DNA of 64,000 bases from Calamus simplicifolius (taxonomy: Eukaryota; Streptophyta; Magnoliopsida; Arecales; Arecaceae). Under the pieces are notes generated by a model, which searched no databases, had not been told where the DNA came from, and saw nothing but the letters and a program-made list of their open reading frames with translations. The stretch is taken from positions 165,334 to 229,333 of the forward strand of contig UESW01001787.1 in NCBI GenBank assembly GCA_900491605.1. Direction: 5' to 3'. A program made the translations under genes and the position numbers. Within the stretch, counting starts at the first letter, position 1; every line of letters starts with the position of its first letter. This document shows positions 43,628-55,769 of this stretch, piece after piece.

Positions 43628-44523
43628 GGGTCAAGTCGGCCTCGGGCCGCTGAGTACCGATGGTACATCGGCCTTGGAGTGTCGAACAGGTATCGAGCTT
43701 CTGAGTACGGATGGAATATCAACCTTCGATGTCGATGGTACGTCAACCTTGGAGCACCGGGCAGGAATTGGGCTTTTGAGTATCGATGGAACATCGACAT
43801 TCGGTGCCGATGGTACGTCGGCCTTGGAGCGCCGATCAAGCATCGAGCTTCTGAGTACCGATGGAACATTGGCCTTCAGTGCCGATGGTACATCGACCTT
43901 GGAGCGCCGAGTAGGCATTAGGCTTTTTGGAGCCGATGGTACACCGGTCTTTGATGCCGATGGTACATCGGTCTTGAGATGCCGAGCTGGCCTCGGACTT
44001 TTTGGAGCCGGTAGTACACCGGTCTTCGGTGCCGATGGTACATCGGTCTTGAGGTGCCGATTTGGCCTCGGGCTTTTTGGAGCCGGTGGTACACCGGTCT
44101 TCGGTATCGATGGTACATTGGTCTTGAGGTGCCGAGCTGGCCTCGGACTTTTTGGAGCTGGTGGTACACTGGTCTTTGGTACCGATGGTACATTGGTCTT
44201 GAGGTGCCAAGCTAGCCTCGGGCTTTTTGGAGTCGGTGTTACACCGATCTTCGATACTGATGGTACATCGGTCTTGAGGTGCCGAGCTGGCTTTAGGCTT
44301 TTTGGAGCCGGTGGTACATCGATCTTCGATGCTGATGGTACATTGATCTTGAGGTGCCGAGCTAGCCTCAGACTTTTTGGAGCCGGTGGTACATCGGTCT
44401 TTGGTGCCGATAGTACATCGGTGTTGAGATGCCAAGCTGGCCTCGGGCTTGGAGTCGGTGGTACACCGGTCTTCGGTACCGATGGTACATCGGTCTTGAG
44501 GTGCCGAGCTAGCCTCGGGCTTT
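43628..44523. repeat. 75-bp tandem array, about 12 units, in Tat 3' region
   Basis: The period is exactly 75 at 43703, 43778, 43853, 43981, 44056, 44131, 44206, 44281, 44356 and 44431 (the last few slightly shortened). Each unit has two 15-bp dyads with the same 3-base loop: CCGATG-GTA-CATCGG and CCGGTG-GTA-CACCGG (for example 44032-44046 and 44083-44097). 75 is divisible by 3, so long frames stay open on both strands (43674-44561 plus, 43836-44711 minus). They code simple repeats and are probably not genes. Tandem arrays between pol and the 3' LTR are known in Tat/Ogre elements. Confidence 0.95.
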
Positions 44524-44625
44524 TGTTGAAAAGATGGGTTACTCGAATATGCTTTTATTAATATAGAATGCGGGGTAGGAGCCCAAAAGAATGCAAATGC
44601 ACAATTCAATATAGAGAGGGGTACA

Positions 44626-45640
44626 TTACTGATAATACCAACAGAGGTTATCGGAGTTCCAAGTCTGCGGGAACGCCTTCCCATCCAGCCCTTTGATTTC
44701 GTACACTCCACGATGAAGGGCCTCAGTGACTTGATAGGGTCCTTCCCAATTTGGTGACAACTTTCCCCCTTCCGTCGATTTTGAAACTTCGGCCCATCGG
44801 AGGACTAGGTCTCCCGGTAGGAATGTCCTGGGGTGGACACGGGCATTGTAGTACCTGGCTGTTCGCTATCGATAGGTGGCCATCCGGAGCCTTGCTCGGT
44901 CACGTACTTCCTCCATAAAATTGAGGTTGGCTCATAGCTGGTCCGAGTTGTCCTCCTCGCTGTATGACTCCGCCCGGGGGCTCGGAGCACCTATCTCCAC
45001 AGGGATGACAACCTCAGAGCCGAAGATGAGGCTGAAGGAAGTCTCTCCGGTGGGAGCGCATGGCGTCATGTGGTAGGCCCACAACACATTGGGGAGCTCC
45101 TCCACCCACCTTCCTTTGAAGTCATCTAGCTGTGCCCTAAGTCCTTGGAGGATGATGCAGTTGGTCACCTCGGCAATGCCATTGATCTGAGGGTGTCCGA
45201 CAGAGGTGAACCGTTGTTGAATGCCTAGCTCGGTGCAGAATCCTCTGAAGAGTGCATTATCAAACTGTCGGCCATTGTCGGTGATGAGGGTATGTGGCAG
45301 CCCGAACCTGCAGATTATGGACTTCCAGAAGAAGGACCTCACCTTGCCCTCGGTGATCTTGGCCAGTGCCTCGGCCTTAATCCATTTGGTGAAGTGGTCG
45401 ATGGCTACCAGAAGGAACTTGCACTGACCGGAGTCTGGGGGGAAGGGTCCTAGGATGCCCATCCCCTATTGAGCAAAAGGCCAGGGGGCTGCCAAGGGGC
45501 TTAGCTGGGAGGTCGGCTGCCGCTGGATGCTGACATGATGCTGGCAGCTATCACATCTCTTAACGAGCTCGGTGGCATCCTCCCTCATTATCGACTAGTA
45601 GTACCCTTGCCGCAGGGCTTTATATGCCAGAGCTCTGCTC
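44626..45640 (-). pseudogene. Tat integrase with C-terminal domain
   Basis: The zinc-finger part is degraded near 45500-45640 (RCDSCQHH-type in a broken frame). Core motifs are in 44932-45462: LVAIDHFTKWIKAEAL (first D), LITDNGRQFD (second D) and GIAEVTNCIILQGL (catalytic E). The C-terminal part LRWAEVSKSTEGGKLSPNWE and the end NLCWYYQ reach a stop at 44626-44628, marking the end of pol. Nucleotide breaks occur around 44870-44930 and 45470. Confidence 0.9.
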
Positions 45641-46454
45641 GCCAGATGACTTCCGCAGATGCCTTCCTGTATCTCCGGCAGGTTTCGTAGGGTCGATGCA
45701 CTTGAGGACCGGATATGAGAATGACCTTCGGTAGAGTTGCCTGTCCACCATTAGAAACTTTGGAGCCTGCCGCTTGAGTAGTCTGGCTTCAACTGGGTCT
45801 TCAGGGAGGGTGTCGTCGGTAAGATACTGGATATAAGCGTCCATCCAAGAGGTTCTTGTGCGATCGGCAGGGCTTCCTCCATGGCTTCAATGCTTGGGAC
45901 CTCCAAATGCTTCACATACGTTCTTCCCAAGGTCCCGTCGGTCGAGGTGGCCAAACGGGAGAGTGCATTAGCCCGGGCATTCTCTCCCCTAGGGATGTAA
46001 CTGACGCGGAAGTAGGCAAAATGGAAGGCTCGGGACTGAACCTTGCTCAAGTAACGGGACATCGTTGGATCTTTGGCTTCATACTCCCTAGCAACTTGCC
46101 CAGAGACAAGCTGAGAGTCTGTGAAAGCCCTCAGACGCCCCGCGCCGAGCTCCCCGGCCAGCTTCATTCCCGCCAGTAGGGCTTCATACTCCGCTTGGCT
46201 GTTGGTGGCGGGGAAAAGGAATCAGAGAGCGTACTCTACCATCTCTCCCTCAGGGCTCGCAAGAATGAGACTAGCTCCACCCCCTGGGAGTTTGATGCGC
46301 CATCCATATGAAAGATCCAGTCTTCCTCTCCTGCCTCCTCCGCCGGGGGAATCTCTAAGTGCGATTCCTCCGGATGCTCCTCGGCCCAGGTGCACTCGAT
46401 GAGGAAATCGGCTAACACCTGGGACTTCATTGCAGGCCTCGATCGGATGGACAA
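45640..46454 (-). pseudogene. Tat second (archaeal-type) RNase H
   Basis: Minus-strand segments read EEDWIFHMDGASNSQG (first catalytic D in HMDGAS), LRAFTDSQLVSGQVAREYEA (FTDSQL) and YIPRGENARANALSRLAT (the N/D-containing end). This extra RNase H after the retroviral-like RNase H is diagnostic for Tat. It is split by a frame break near 46240. Confidence 0.88.
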
Positions 46455-46532
46455 GTCAAGTTCTTCCAGCTTGATGGCCCACTTCGCAAGTCGATCGGAG
46501 GTGTCAGGACAAGATAAGATAGTCCAGAGGGG

Positions 46533-47838
46533 CTAATCCGTGAGCACCACGATTGGATGGGCTTGGAAGTAGGGTCTGAAGCGCTGAGCGAAGACAATCA
46601 GGACAAAGATGATCTTCTCGGTCCAAAAGTACCTAGTCTTCGCATTATGAAGCACCTTACTAGTGTAGTAGTCTGGCTTTTGTGACCCATCAGCGTCAAT
46701 GTGGACAAGTACGGAGCTGACGGCCTCGGAGGAGGCTGCAAGATATAGAAAAGCTCCTCTCTGCCCCTCGGCTTGGACAGCAATGGTGGAGCGGATAAAA
46801 ACTTCTTTAACTTCTCGAAGGCTTTCTGGCACTCCTTCGTCCACTCGAATCCATTGACCTTGCACAACGCCTTGAAGAATAGTAGACACCTCTCCGCCGA
46901 CTTAGACAAGAAGCAACTCAAGGCTGCCATCCTCCTGGTCAGGCGTTGTACCTTCTTCTTGTTAGCAGGGGGCCTCATATCCAGAATAGCTTGGATTTTA
47001 TTGGGGTTTGCCTCGATCCCTCGCTGCGTCAGCATGAAGCCCAAAAACTTTCCCGCTGTAACCCCGAAGGCGCACTTACGGGGGTTCAGCCTCATCTGAT
47101 ACCGACAGAGATTGCCGAAGGTCTCCGCGAGGTCGGTAACATGATCGGCGGTATGAGTACTCTTGGTCAGCATGTCATCAACGTACACCTCCATATTGCG
47201 CCCGATCTGGTCCTCAAAGACCTTATTTATTAGCCTCTGATAGGTGGACCCTGCATTCTTCAATCCAAATAGCATCAACTTGTAGCAGTATATCCCCTTC
47301 TCGGTCATAAACGAGGTAGCTTCTTCATCTATCGGATCCATCTTGATCTAGTTGTATCCCGAGAAGGCGTCCATGAAGCTGAGGGTCTCATGGCCGGATA
47401 TGGCGTCCACCAACTGGTCAATCCGAGGCAATGGGAAGCTATCCTTGGGGCACACCTTGTTGAGGTCGATGAATCCATGCACATCCTCCAACTCCCACTG
47501 GCCTTGCAGACCATCACGATGTTGGCTATGCAGTCAGGGTAGTGGACCTCTCGAATGTGGCCAGCAGCCACTCTCTTGCACACCTCCTCTTCAATGGCCT
47601 TCTGTCGGTCGGGGGCGAAGCTCCTCTTTTTCTGCCGGACGGGCCGGTACTCTGGTTTGATGTTGAGCAGGTGGGTAATTACCTCCTCATGGATACCCGG
47701 TATGTCGGATGCTGACCATGGAAAGATGTCAGAGTTGGCTCGCAGGAAAATGAGAAGATGGTCTCGCGCCTCCTTTGGGAGCAGGGCTTCGACCTGGATC
47801 ATCCTTGTCGGGTCCTCCCCCAAAGGGAAGGTCAGCAA
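46533..47838 (-). pseudogene. Tat reverse transcriptase and RNase H
   Basis: The frame 47838-47329 starts RT with MIQVEALLPKEARDHLLIFL and RQKKRSFAPDRQKAIEEEVC. The middle is frameshifted after MVCKASGSWRMC. A TAG interrupts GYN(Q)IKMDP at about 47348. The frame 46598-47341 has the YVDDML active site (EVYVDDMLTKSTHTADHV), CAFGVTAGKFLGFMLTQRGI and the thumb/connection. RNase H follows with GAFLYLAAS, LVHIDADGSQKPDYYTSK and PIVVLTD. Confidence 0.93.
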
Positions 47839-47842
47839 GTGC

Positions 47843-48361
47843 TCAGCTGGCTCTCATCTCCTCTTCGAGTCTCGGGGGTCGATCGCTTCTAGTGCAGGTG
47901 CAGGTACCACCCCCTGCGGGCTGGGGGCCATGTGGTAGCCAAGCGGCAGCGGGTTTCGCTCCCCCCGCATCCCCGACTCCTTCGCTGGTAGGGAACCTCA
48001 CGAGCAGCCTTTTGGTGGAGATGACGACATCCAGAAGATTTAGTTCGGGTCTTCCGAGGATGGCATTGTAGGCGAGAAGAACCCGAACCACAAGAAAATT
48101 CATATAAACCATGCTCTGGCACGATGGCATTCCAGCCGTGATGGGGAGGGTGATCTCTCCCTCAAATCTCATAGAGTCTTTGGTAAAACCCATTAAGGGT
48201 GTGGTGATAGGCCGAAGGGAGCTGAAGGATAAGTCCATCCGAACAAATGCATCATAACTCAAAACATCCACTGAGCTTCCACTGTCAACTAGAATTCTTT
48301 TTACAGGATGCTTAGTGATCGTCATGGACACGATAACGCTGTCATCATTTTTTTTGACCAC
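47843..48361 (-). pseudogene. Tat aspartic protease
   Basis: The active-site motif is RILVDSGSSVDVLSYDAF, with the flap-side LLAYNAILGRPELNLLDVVI. The frame is open for 172 codons from a Met at 48361. Confidence 0.92.
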
Positions 48362-48399
48362 TCCCTCTAGGTCCCTTTTAGAAAAGGGAATTACAAAGT

Positions 48400-49830
48400 C
48401 TAATCTCTCCTCTCCATGCGGTCTCTTGGATGTGCCGCCTACCCCCAGGAGATCATCACCATCGTCTTCTCGGTTGGAGCATTGTCGATGCTGGCTATTG
48501 GCGGTAGAGGCGCTGATGGGCCGGGTGCACTCGGATGGCCCCTCTGGACGAACTTCCCTAGGTGGCCACGCTGGATGAGGTCTTTTATCGCCTTCTTCAA
48601 CTGGCGACAGTTGTCAGTGTCATGGCCATGGTCCCGGTGGAAGCAGCAGTACAAATTTTTGTTGCGGGGGGACTTCGGGTTCAATGGAGGAGGGCGCTGA
48701 AGATACGGCTCACCCTTGATCTTAAGCAAAATGTGAGATATCAGAGCGAGCAAGGGAGTGAGTGGGCCATCCCTGGGGGCAAGAGCCCGAGATAGTGGTC
48801 TGGTCGGCGAGGAGGCTCGGGCCTCTTGGTGCGAGCCTCAACAGGCTCAGGACGAGTTTGCTTCTTGGAGGAACTTCTATTAGCCTTGCACCGGGAGGAG
48901 TCAGCCTCATCGGCGTGGATATACTTTTGTGCCCTGCTCAAGAGTTTGGCATAGGAACTGGGCGGCTTCTTGTTGAGAGAATAAGCAAAACGGAAGGGGC
49001 AGAGCCCTCACTTCAAGGCCAAGGTGGCCACAGAATCCTTGAGGTTGTAGACCTCGAGGGCAGCTTCTTTGAATCGGGCGACGAAGTCCCGCAGGGACTC
49101 ACCACCCTTCTGCTGGACAGAAAATAAGCTATCCGCCACTCGAAGGATCTTCGGCAGACGTCAAAATGGGCCAAGAAGGCCCTCTCTAGTTGGCGGAAGG
49201 AGTTGATACTCCGTGGCAGCAGGCGGGAGTACTAGGCTTGGGCGGCCTTCCTCAAGGTGGCGGGGAAGGCAATGCAGAGAAGAGAGTCGGTTGCCCCTTG
49301 GACCTGTATGAGGACTTTGTAGCTTTCTAGATGATCTAGGGGATCGGTGGTCCCATCATACGGGTCCAGCTGAGGAAGACGGAACCGGGTTGAGATCGGC
49401 TCCTCCATAATACGGCGGGACAACGGTGGCCGGCTGTCATAGTCCGCCTCTGGTAGGTTGGTGATCCAGCGGTTGAGATCCTCTAGCCGCTGGTTGTACT
49501 CATCAAGCCGGCACTCTGTCCGGCGAGCTATCCGGCCGTCGAAGGACCCCTCCCTTGAAGATTCCGAATGGGGAGGGGTGACGGCGGTGAAGATGGGTGC
49601 GTTCTGCTTCCTTCCTATGCCGCCGCTTGGGGGAAGCACTGGCATGGCGAGAAGGAGAACGAGACCTCTTGGAGGTCTCCCGGTGATGATGCCTGGGCGA
49701 AGCGTAGTGGTGGCAAACTTTTCGGATGGGAGACCTTCCCCGAGAAGAATGCTGGCTGGGTTGGATCACCCCTGGGACTGATGAGGGTGGCCTCGGTTGC
49801 TGTTGCAGGGCCTGGATCGCCGCCACCAGT
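48400..49830 (-). pseudogene. Tat gag
   Basis: The Arg/Ser/Pro-rich N-terminus (49503-49826) precedes a capsid core with RFRLPQLDPYDGTTDPLDHL. A TAG where a Trp codon is expected breaks KAAQA-W-YSRLLP near 49230, and a frameshift follows near 49160. The zinc-knuckle-like segment NLYCCFHRDHGHDTDNCRQL with the CX3 pattern lies at about 48620-48680. It is decayed by stops. Confidence 0.9.
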
Positions 49831-50007
49831 GACTAAACTTGCATGGTGAGGGCAGTGATCCAATCATCTTGATGCTGCTGCGGCAGTGGTGGCGATGGTG
49901 GTGCAAGGATGCCTGCCTGGGGGGCAAGGGAACCGGCCGCCGGCAGGTCAGCTCCCAGGCGATGCCCCCCAGCGCGGCTAGTGGAGACCTATTGCGTACG
50001 CGTCATC

Positions 50008-51782
50008 TGATGGTTATCTCAATACGACTTTGAGATGTTTACGGAAGCGAGATAAGGATCAAATCACATATCTTAGCGGAAACAAGATAATGATCAAATC
50101 ACATATCTTAAAAATTGAGTTAGCGCAATCTATACCCGTATTAATTTAATAACAAGAACAATAAGGAGATTAAGAATTTACCTTTCGTTCTTCACCACCA
50201 CAACCTTGGAATCACCAAATCCTTTTGATCACCACTGATCTTTCCAAACGTTCTACAAATTATGATGAACACGAACGAATGGGCGTTCCTTTTGATTTGG
50301 GTTGAGATTACACAACTGAGTTTAATTCACTTTGTATTCTCAACTCATGAGATAAAGTAAAGTTGAAGGAGGAACTCTCTGTGGTTGATCATTGTTCTCC
50401 GATGTTCTTCTTTGTCTCTCGTGAATCTTATATTCTCAGAGAATAACAACTATCAACCTCTTTTATTAATTAATCAATTAATTAATATTTAAAGATCACT
50501 TCCAACTCTTGGAATTACTTTAACGTATATCAATCCAACACCCAATTGTTGGTTAGATATATTTATCATGGGACGTCACGAGAGAGAGAAAGGCTCTCTC
50601 ATGATCCCATATTTATTTCTCCAACAACTAAATAATTTTCACATAGACTTTTCTCATGGAATATGCCTACGATGTGTTCCCTAGCGCACCGTATAATAGA
50701 AATTAATCCAATTAATTTCTATATGAAAATAATTTAGAATCCTCAATTCCAAATTAATAACTCAACCCAATATATCATAAAGTTCACATAATTTCATCGA
50801 GTCATCAAGAGGAACTATGGACATTATAATTCTAAGCTCCAATAATTTTGACATTCAATTAACACCTTAATTAAAATATCAAAATTATCAATTCCAAATT
50901 ACTCACTAAAAATTTAGGACTGCACTCTTAAAATTATAAAATTAATTATATTCAAAAGGATTTGAATCGTCCATTGATATAGTCACCACATATAAATCAA
51001 TCTTCTATAAACAGTTCATGATTAAAGCTGGGCATTTTCCGTTAACCTCTTTAATCACATCTTTATCCATAAGTACCATTGATTATAATGAATAATATAT
51101 TTACGATCCAATTATAAATTGAGCGCTCTTATTATTCAAGTCCTGAATCAACACTTATGGAACCGTCCATCTGACTTCTTTATGAAGGAATGGATTACAT
51201 CTTGTATATTAATATTTTCAGTTACTTATGTTATTATATTTCCAATATACCAAGAATTTGATACTATGTTTCTATGTCATTACCCGGTAAGTCAAAAAAT
51301 ATAATACAATAAATAGGAGTCTATTATTACTCAGAATTAAGATCGATTCACATATGACCAACATTGATTAATTTTGAATTCTCTATTTTAACAACGGAAT
51401 TTATTAGAGATTCATAATTAATCATGTTCCAGTTCTATATAATCAAATTATATAAAGTGCTTTCATTCCGATAATCTCATTATCAATAATCCGGATAAGA
51501 TCATTTCATTTAGAATGTAATGAACCATGCTAGTAATTTTAAATTAAAGATCTCATTTGCAACTTTAATTTATAATTACGGATAAATTTAAATTATTTTA
51601 CTTTAAATATTATCCTCTGTATATAACACTTATATACAATATTTAAAGTCACATTTAAATAATCCAGGGATTTTTGATATTTATAAAGCATCATAACATG
51701 CATGCAAGTATAATATTACAATTTTTTTCAAATATTCAGCAAAATAATAAATATCATTTGTTTATGGGCACATATCCCAACA
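50008..51782 (-). repeat. 3' LTR (left) of the copia element
   Basis: 1775 bp. It differs from the other LTR mainly by C/T and G/A transitions and several small indels, some of them deletions in the right copy (for example the ctcgtgaat region near 50410). Confidence 0.93.
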
Positions 51783-51800
51783 ATCTCCCACTTGCCCTAT
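51783..51800 (-). other. Polypurine tract of the copia element
   Basis: The minus strand reads GGGCAAGTGGGAGAT next to the 3' LTR. Confidence 0.8.
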
Positions 51801-51945
51801 AGCAAATGCGACATGTCTCTAAGTCCCATGCCATCAAGATGTAGCTCAAAACCTCGAACTGGTAATGTCTTAGTAAACGGATCAGCTATATTGATCGCAG
51901 ATGCGATCTTCTCAACTGAAACGTCTCCTCTACTGACAATCTCTC

Positions 51946-52332
51946 TCACAAGGTAAATTTTCTCTCTATATGCTTTCCTCTACGGTGGTTTCTGGGTTCC
52001 TTGGCATTGGCTACTGCGCCACTATTGTCACAGTAGAGCCTAACTGGTTCATGCATATCTGGAATAACTTCTAGATCTTTCAAGAAATCCCGAAGCCAGA
52101 CTGCCTCCTTAGCTGCTTCACAAGCCGCTACATATTCAGCCTCAATGGTTGAGTTAGCAATGCAGGTTTGCTTGACGCTTCTCCATATAATTGCTCCTCC
52201 TCTCAAAGTGAACACCGCTCCAGAAGTAGACTTCATAGAGTCTCTATCTGATTGAAAATCAGAATCTGTATATCCAACAGGAATCAAATCCCTACTAGAA
52301 TAAATCAGCATATAGTTTCTCGTACGCCTCAA
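51946..52332 (-). pseudogene. Copia RNase H
   Basis: GYTDSDFQSDRDSMKSTSGA, then NSTIEAEYVAACEAAKEAVW and LYCDNSGAVANAKEP carry the acidic residues D, E, D of copia RNase H. The segment is open. Confidence 0.92.
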
Positions 52333-52337
52333 ATATT

Positions 52338-53323
52338 TCAGAATATGCTTGACTGCAACCTAGTGATCCAATCCTGGGTTTGACTGGTATCGGCTAATCG
52401 CTCCCACTGCAAAGTAGATGCGGATCTTGTACACAATATTGCATACATAAAACTACCAACTGCCGAAGCATATAAAATCCGTCTTATATCTTCCTCTTGT
52501 TGCGGTGTTTTAGGATACTGCTCTTTAGAAAGATGAACTCCATGTCGAGTAGGTAAATTACCTTTATTAGAGTTTTGCATCGCAAATCTGACAAGCACCT
52601 TGTCAATATACGATGCATGAGACAATGTCAAAAGCCTATTCTTGCGATCCCATATAATTTGGATGCCAAAAATGTAGCTTGCTTCTCCCAAATCCTTCAT
52701 TTAGAATTGGCTGGTTAGCCAGTTCTTTATTTTGGATAGAGATCCTACATCATTCCCAATGAGTAAAATGTCATCCACATAAAGAACTAAGAAGACCACT
52801 TTATTTCCTTCCTTTTGCTTATAGACACAAGGTTCACCTAAATTTTGTTCAAAACCATAACATTTTATGGTTTCATTAAATCTGATGTTCCAAGATTTAG
52901 AAGCTTGCTGAAGCCCATAAATGGACCTTTGCAATTTGCAGACTTTCTGCTCTTGGCCTTTAACCACAAAACCCTCTGGTTGGACCATATGAATAGTCTC
53001 TTCAAGATGGCCATTCAAAATGCCATCTTGACATCCATTTGCCATATCTCATAATCATAATGAGCAGCAATGGACAAGAGAATCCGAATGAATTTTAGCA
53101 TGGCTATTGGCGAAAAAGTATCCTCATAGTTTACTCCTTCCTTTTGGGTAAAATCCTTTGCCACTAACCTAGCCTTGAAAGTCTCTACTTTTTCATCGGC
53201 TCCTCTTTTTCTCTTATAGATCCATTTGCATCCAATAGGCTTTACGCCTTCTAGTAGATCTACAAGCTTCCAGACTGAATTAGAATACATTGATTCCATT
53301 TTGAGTTTATGGCTTCCTGCCAT
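52338..53323 (-). pseudogene. Copia reverse transcriptase
   Basis: Blocks seen: KPIGCKWIYKRKRGADEKVE, TFKARLVAKDFTQKEGVNYE, DTFSPIAMLKFIRILLSIAA, CKLQRSIYGLQQASKSWNIR, the active site VLYVDDILLIGND, and MKDLGEASYIFGIQI. An in-frame TAG separates 52701 from 52700 and there is a frame change near 53030. Confidence 0.94.
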
Positions 53324-53648
53324 TTCTCTTGATCAACATCCTCCATTCCATCTTGTATGTCAATGGATCATCATCACTGCCATCGGTGACTGCAACTTGT
53401 GCTTCTCCATCCTGACCATAGCGGATGGTAATCTTATTTTCCTCCCACTACGTCGTTGTGGCGGTGGTATTTGATCTTGAGTAGTAGTCTCAACTTTTTG
53501 TCGTTCAACAACTTTTGTTGGTGTGGGGCTGATCTCATCAGCTCGCAACTCTTTCAGAACTACTTTACTTCTAGGTTTGAATTCTGTCATATAATTATAC
53601 TCAAGAAACGTTGCATTTGTCGGCAAAAAAACTTTGTTATCTTGAGCA

Positions 53649-54660
53649 TTATAACAGTCCTCCTCTCGTTCCATTAGGGTACCCAACAAACATGCATACT
53701 TCTAAACGAGGTTCTAACTTCCCAGTCTTTCCCTTCAGCACATGGGCTGGACATCCCCATATGCCGATGTGTCTCAAACTAGGCTTGCGACCATTCCATA
53801 ACTCTAAGGGAGTCTTAGGGATTGACTTAGATGGAACCAAGTTTAGAATGTATATAGCTGTTTGTAATGCATATCCCCAAAATGAGTTAGGCAAAGAAGA
53901 ATAGCTTAACATTGATCTTATCATATCAAGCAAAGTATGATTCCTTCTTTCAGCTACACTATTTTGCTGTGGTGTCACAGGTGCCGTGAGCTATGATAAT
54001 ATTCCATTCTCAATCAAGTGGTCCTGAAATTCATAATCCAAGTACTCTCCTCGATCAAATCGAAGAGTTTTGATTGATTTACTGAGTTGTTTTTCTACTT
54101 TAGCATGGAATTCTTTGAACTTTTCAAAGGCCTCGGATTTTCTTTGCATCAGATATGCATATCCATATCTAGAATAATCATCAATGAATGTGATGAAATA
54201 TTCAAAGCCCCCTCTAGCTTTGACATTCAAAGGCCCACATACATCAGTATGTATGATCTCTAAAGGTGCTTTTGCTCTTTCACCTTTTGCCAAAAAGGTC
54301 TTTTGGTCATTTTGCCTTCTAGACAGGATTCACAAACTGGTAGAGTGCCAACCCTTAGCTCTCTTAAAGGGCCATCCTTCACTAGTCTTTCTATTCTGTC
54401 TATATTAATATGACCAAGCCTCAAATGCCATAAATACGTATCATTATCATTATTCGCAACTTTTCTTCTTTTAGGAGTTGGTTCAGCGACTTTAAACATT
54501 TCGGTTTGAAGCAAGTTGTTGGAATTTGGTTTAACAAAATATAAACCATTTTCAACATACCCAGAACAAATATTTATTCCATTCTTATAAATTGAAACAG
54601 AGTCAATACTAAAAGAAACATAAATAAATTGTTCATGCAACTTTGACACCGAAATCAAAT
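53649..54660 (-). pseudogene. Copia integrase
   Basis: The HHCC zinc region LWHLRLGHINIDRIERLV and CESCLEGKMTKRPF are followed by the core: IIHTDVCGPLNVKARGGFEY (D), TLRFDRGEYLDYEF (D), then QQNSVAERRNHTLLDMIRSM (E). Frame breaks lie near 54260-54290 and 53980. Confidence 0.92.
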
Positions 54661-54712
54661 TCTGTTTGAAATTCGAATATAATAAACATTGTCCAAAAGC
54701 AAATATTTATTA

Positions 54713-55090
54713 TCAGCAAACGATAGTTGAACTATCTCTACTGCTGTCGCTGACACCTTTTCTCCACTGCCTACTCTCATTGTGAAATCTCCCACTTGAA
54801 GATCCCGGTAACTCAATCATCTGCAAAGAAACACAGACATGGTTAGATGCTCCTGAATCAATAATCCAGCTTGAGAAATCATTCTCAACTAAGCATGTTT
54901 CCATGACTAGTAAATCTAATTTACCTTGTTTCTTTTTATGTTTCAGCTCATCAAGGTACTTTTTACAGTTCCTTTTCCAATGGCCATCTTGATGACAGTG
55001 GAAACACTTTCCTTTAGGCTTAGGCTGAGCAGCAACCTTTCCTTTCTTCTTCTGGATCTTCTTCTTGTTATCCTTTTTCTTTCCCACATA
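54713..55090 (-). pseudogene. Copia gag end (zinc knuckle) and protease start
   Basis: The CCHC zinc knuckle CFHCHQDGHWKRNC is followed by the protease motif WIIDSGASNHVC (D-S-G). A lysine-rich stretch precedes it. The rest of the protease is broken. Confidence 0.93.
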
Positions 55091-55765
55091 ATTCTTCTTC
55101 TTTTCTTCGAAGAAGAAGGCTTTGCCTCAGCTGCGTTGGCTTCAGCAACAATTGCCTTACCATCCTTATCATCTATAAGAGTCTCATATATTTGCAGCTC
55201 ATTCAGGAGTTCAGTCAGATTACACTTTTTATGATTCATAATGTAATTAGTCCTAAATTAGATAAAAGCGGGAGATAGTGTCTCCAGAATCATGCCAACA
55301 TGAGTCTTTTCATCAATTTTAGCTCCATTGATCTTAGCCTCATTGAAATGATTGACCATTTTGTGGATGTGCTTACGAACAAAAGAACCATTCTCCATTT
55401 TGCCATTCATAATGGCTTTTACAGCTTCGTAGCGAGCCTGATCAGATGGGCGTCCAAACATCTGCTACAGAGATTCCATAATCTCTTGCAGTTTCAAAGG
55501 CCTCGTGCTTAGTTCTAAGCACCTCATTCATTGCTGCTAACAAGTAGCAGCGGGCTTTGTTGTTTGCAACAACCCAACGGTTGTACTCTTCAGCAGCAAC
55601 CTTGGAAGTATTGGTTGGAGGCATTGGAGGACAATCCTCCTTAAGGACATAGTGGTAGTTTTTATTAATGAGAAGGATATTCATGTTGCTTTTCCACTTA
55701 ACAAAATTTTCACCAGTTAATACTTGAGAGGCGAGAAGTGGAAAATCGGGTTTGACATATTTGCT
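55090..55765 (-). pseudogene. Copia gag N-terminal and middle part
   Basis: The frame from about 55765 carries LTGENFVKWKSNMNILL, then YHYVLKEDCPPMPPTNTS, AEEYNRWVVANNKARCYLLA and AMNEVLRTKHEAFETARD. After frame changes it continues with MFGRPSDQARYEAVKAIMN and NHKKCNLTELLNELQIYETL (the UBN2-type gag region). Breaks lie at about 55450 and 55250. Confidence 0.9.
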
Positions 55766-55769
55766 GAAA

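Noticed and set aside
43674..44711. Overlapping ORFs of about 290 codons on both strands across the 75-bp array
   Set aside because: The array length is a multiple of 3, so both strands stay open automatically. Products are pure low-complexity repeats with no start context or family.
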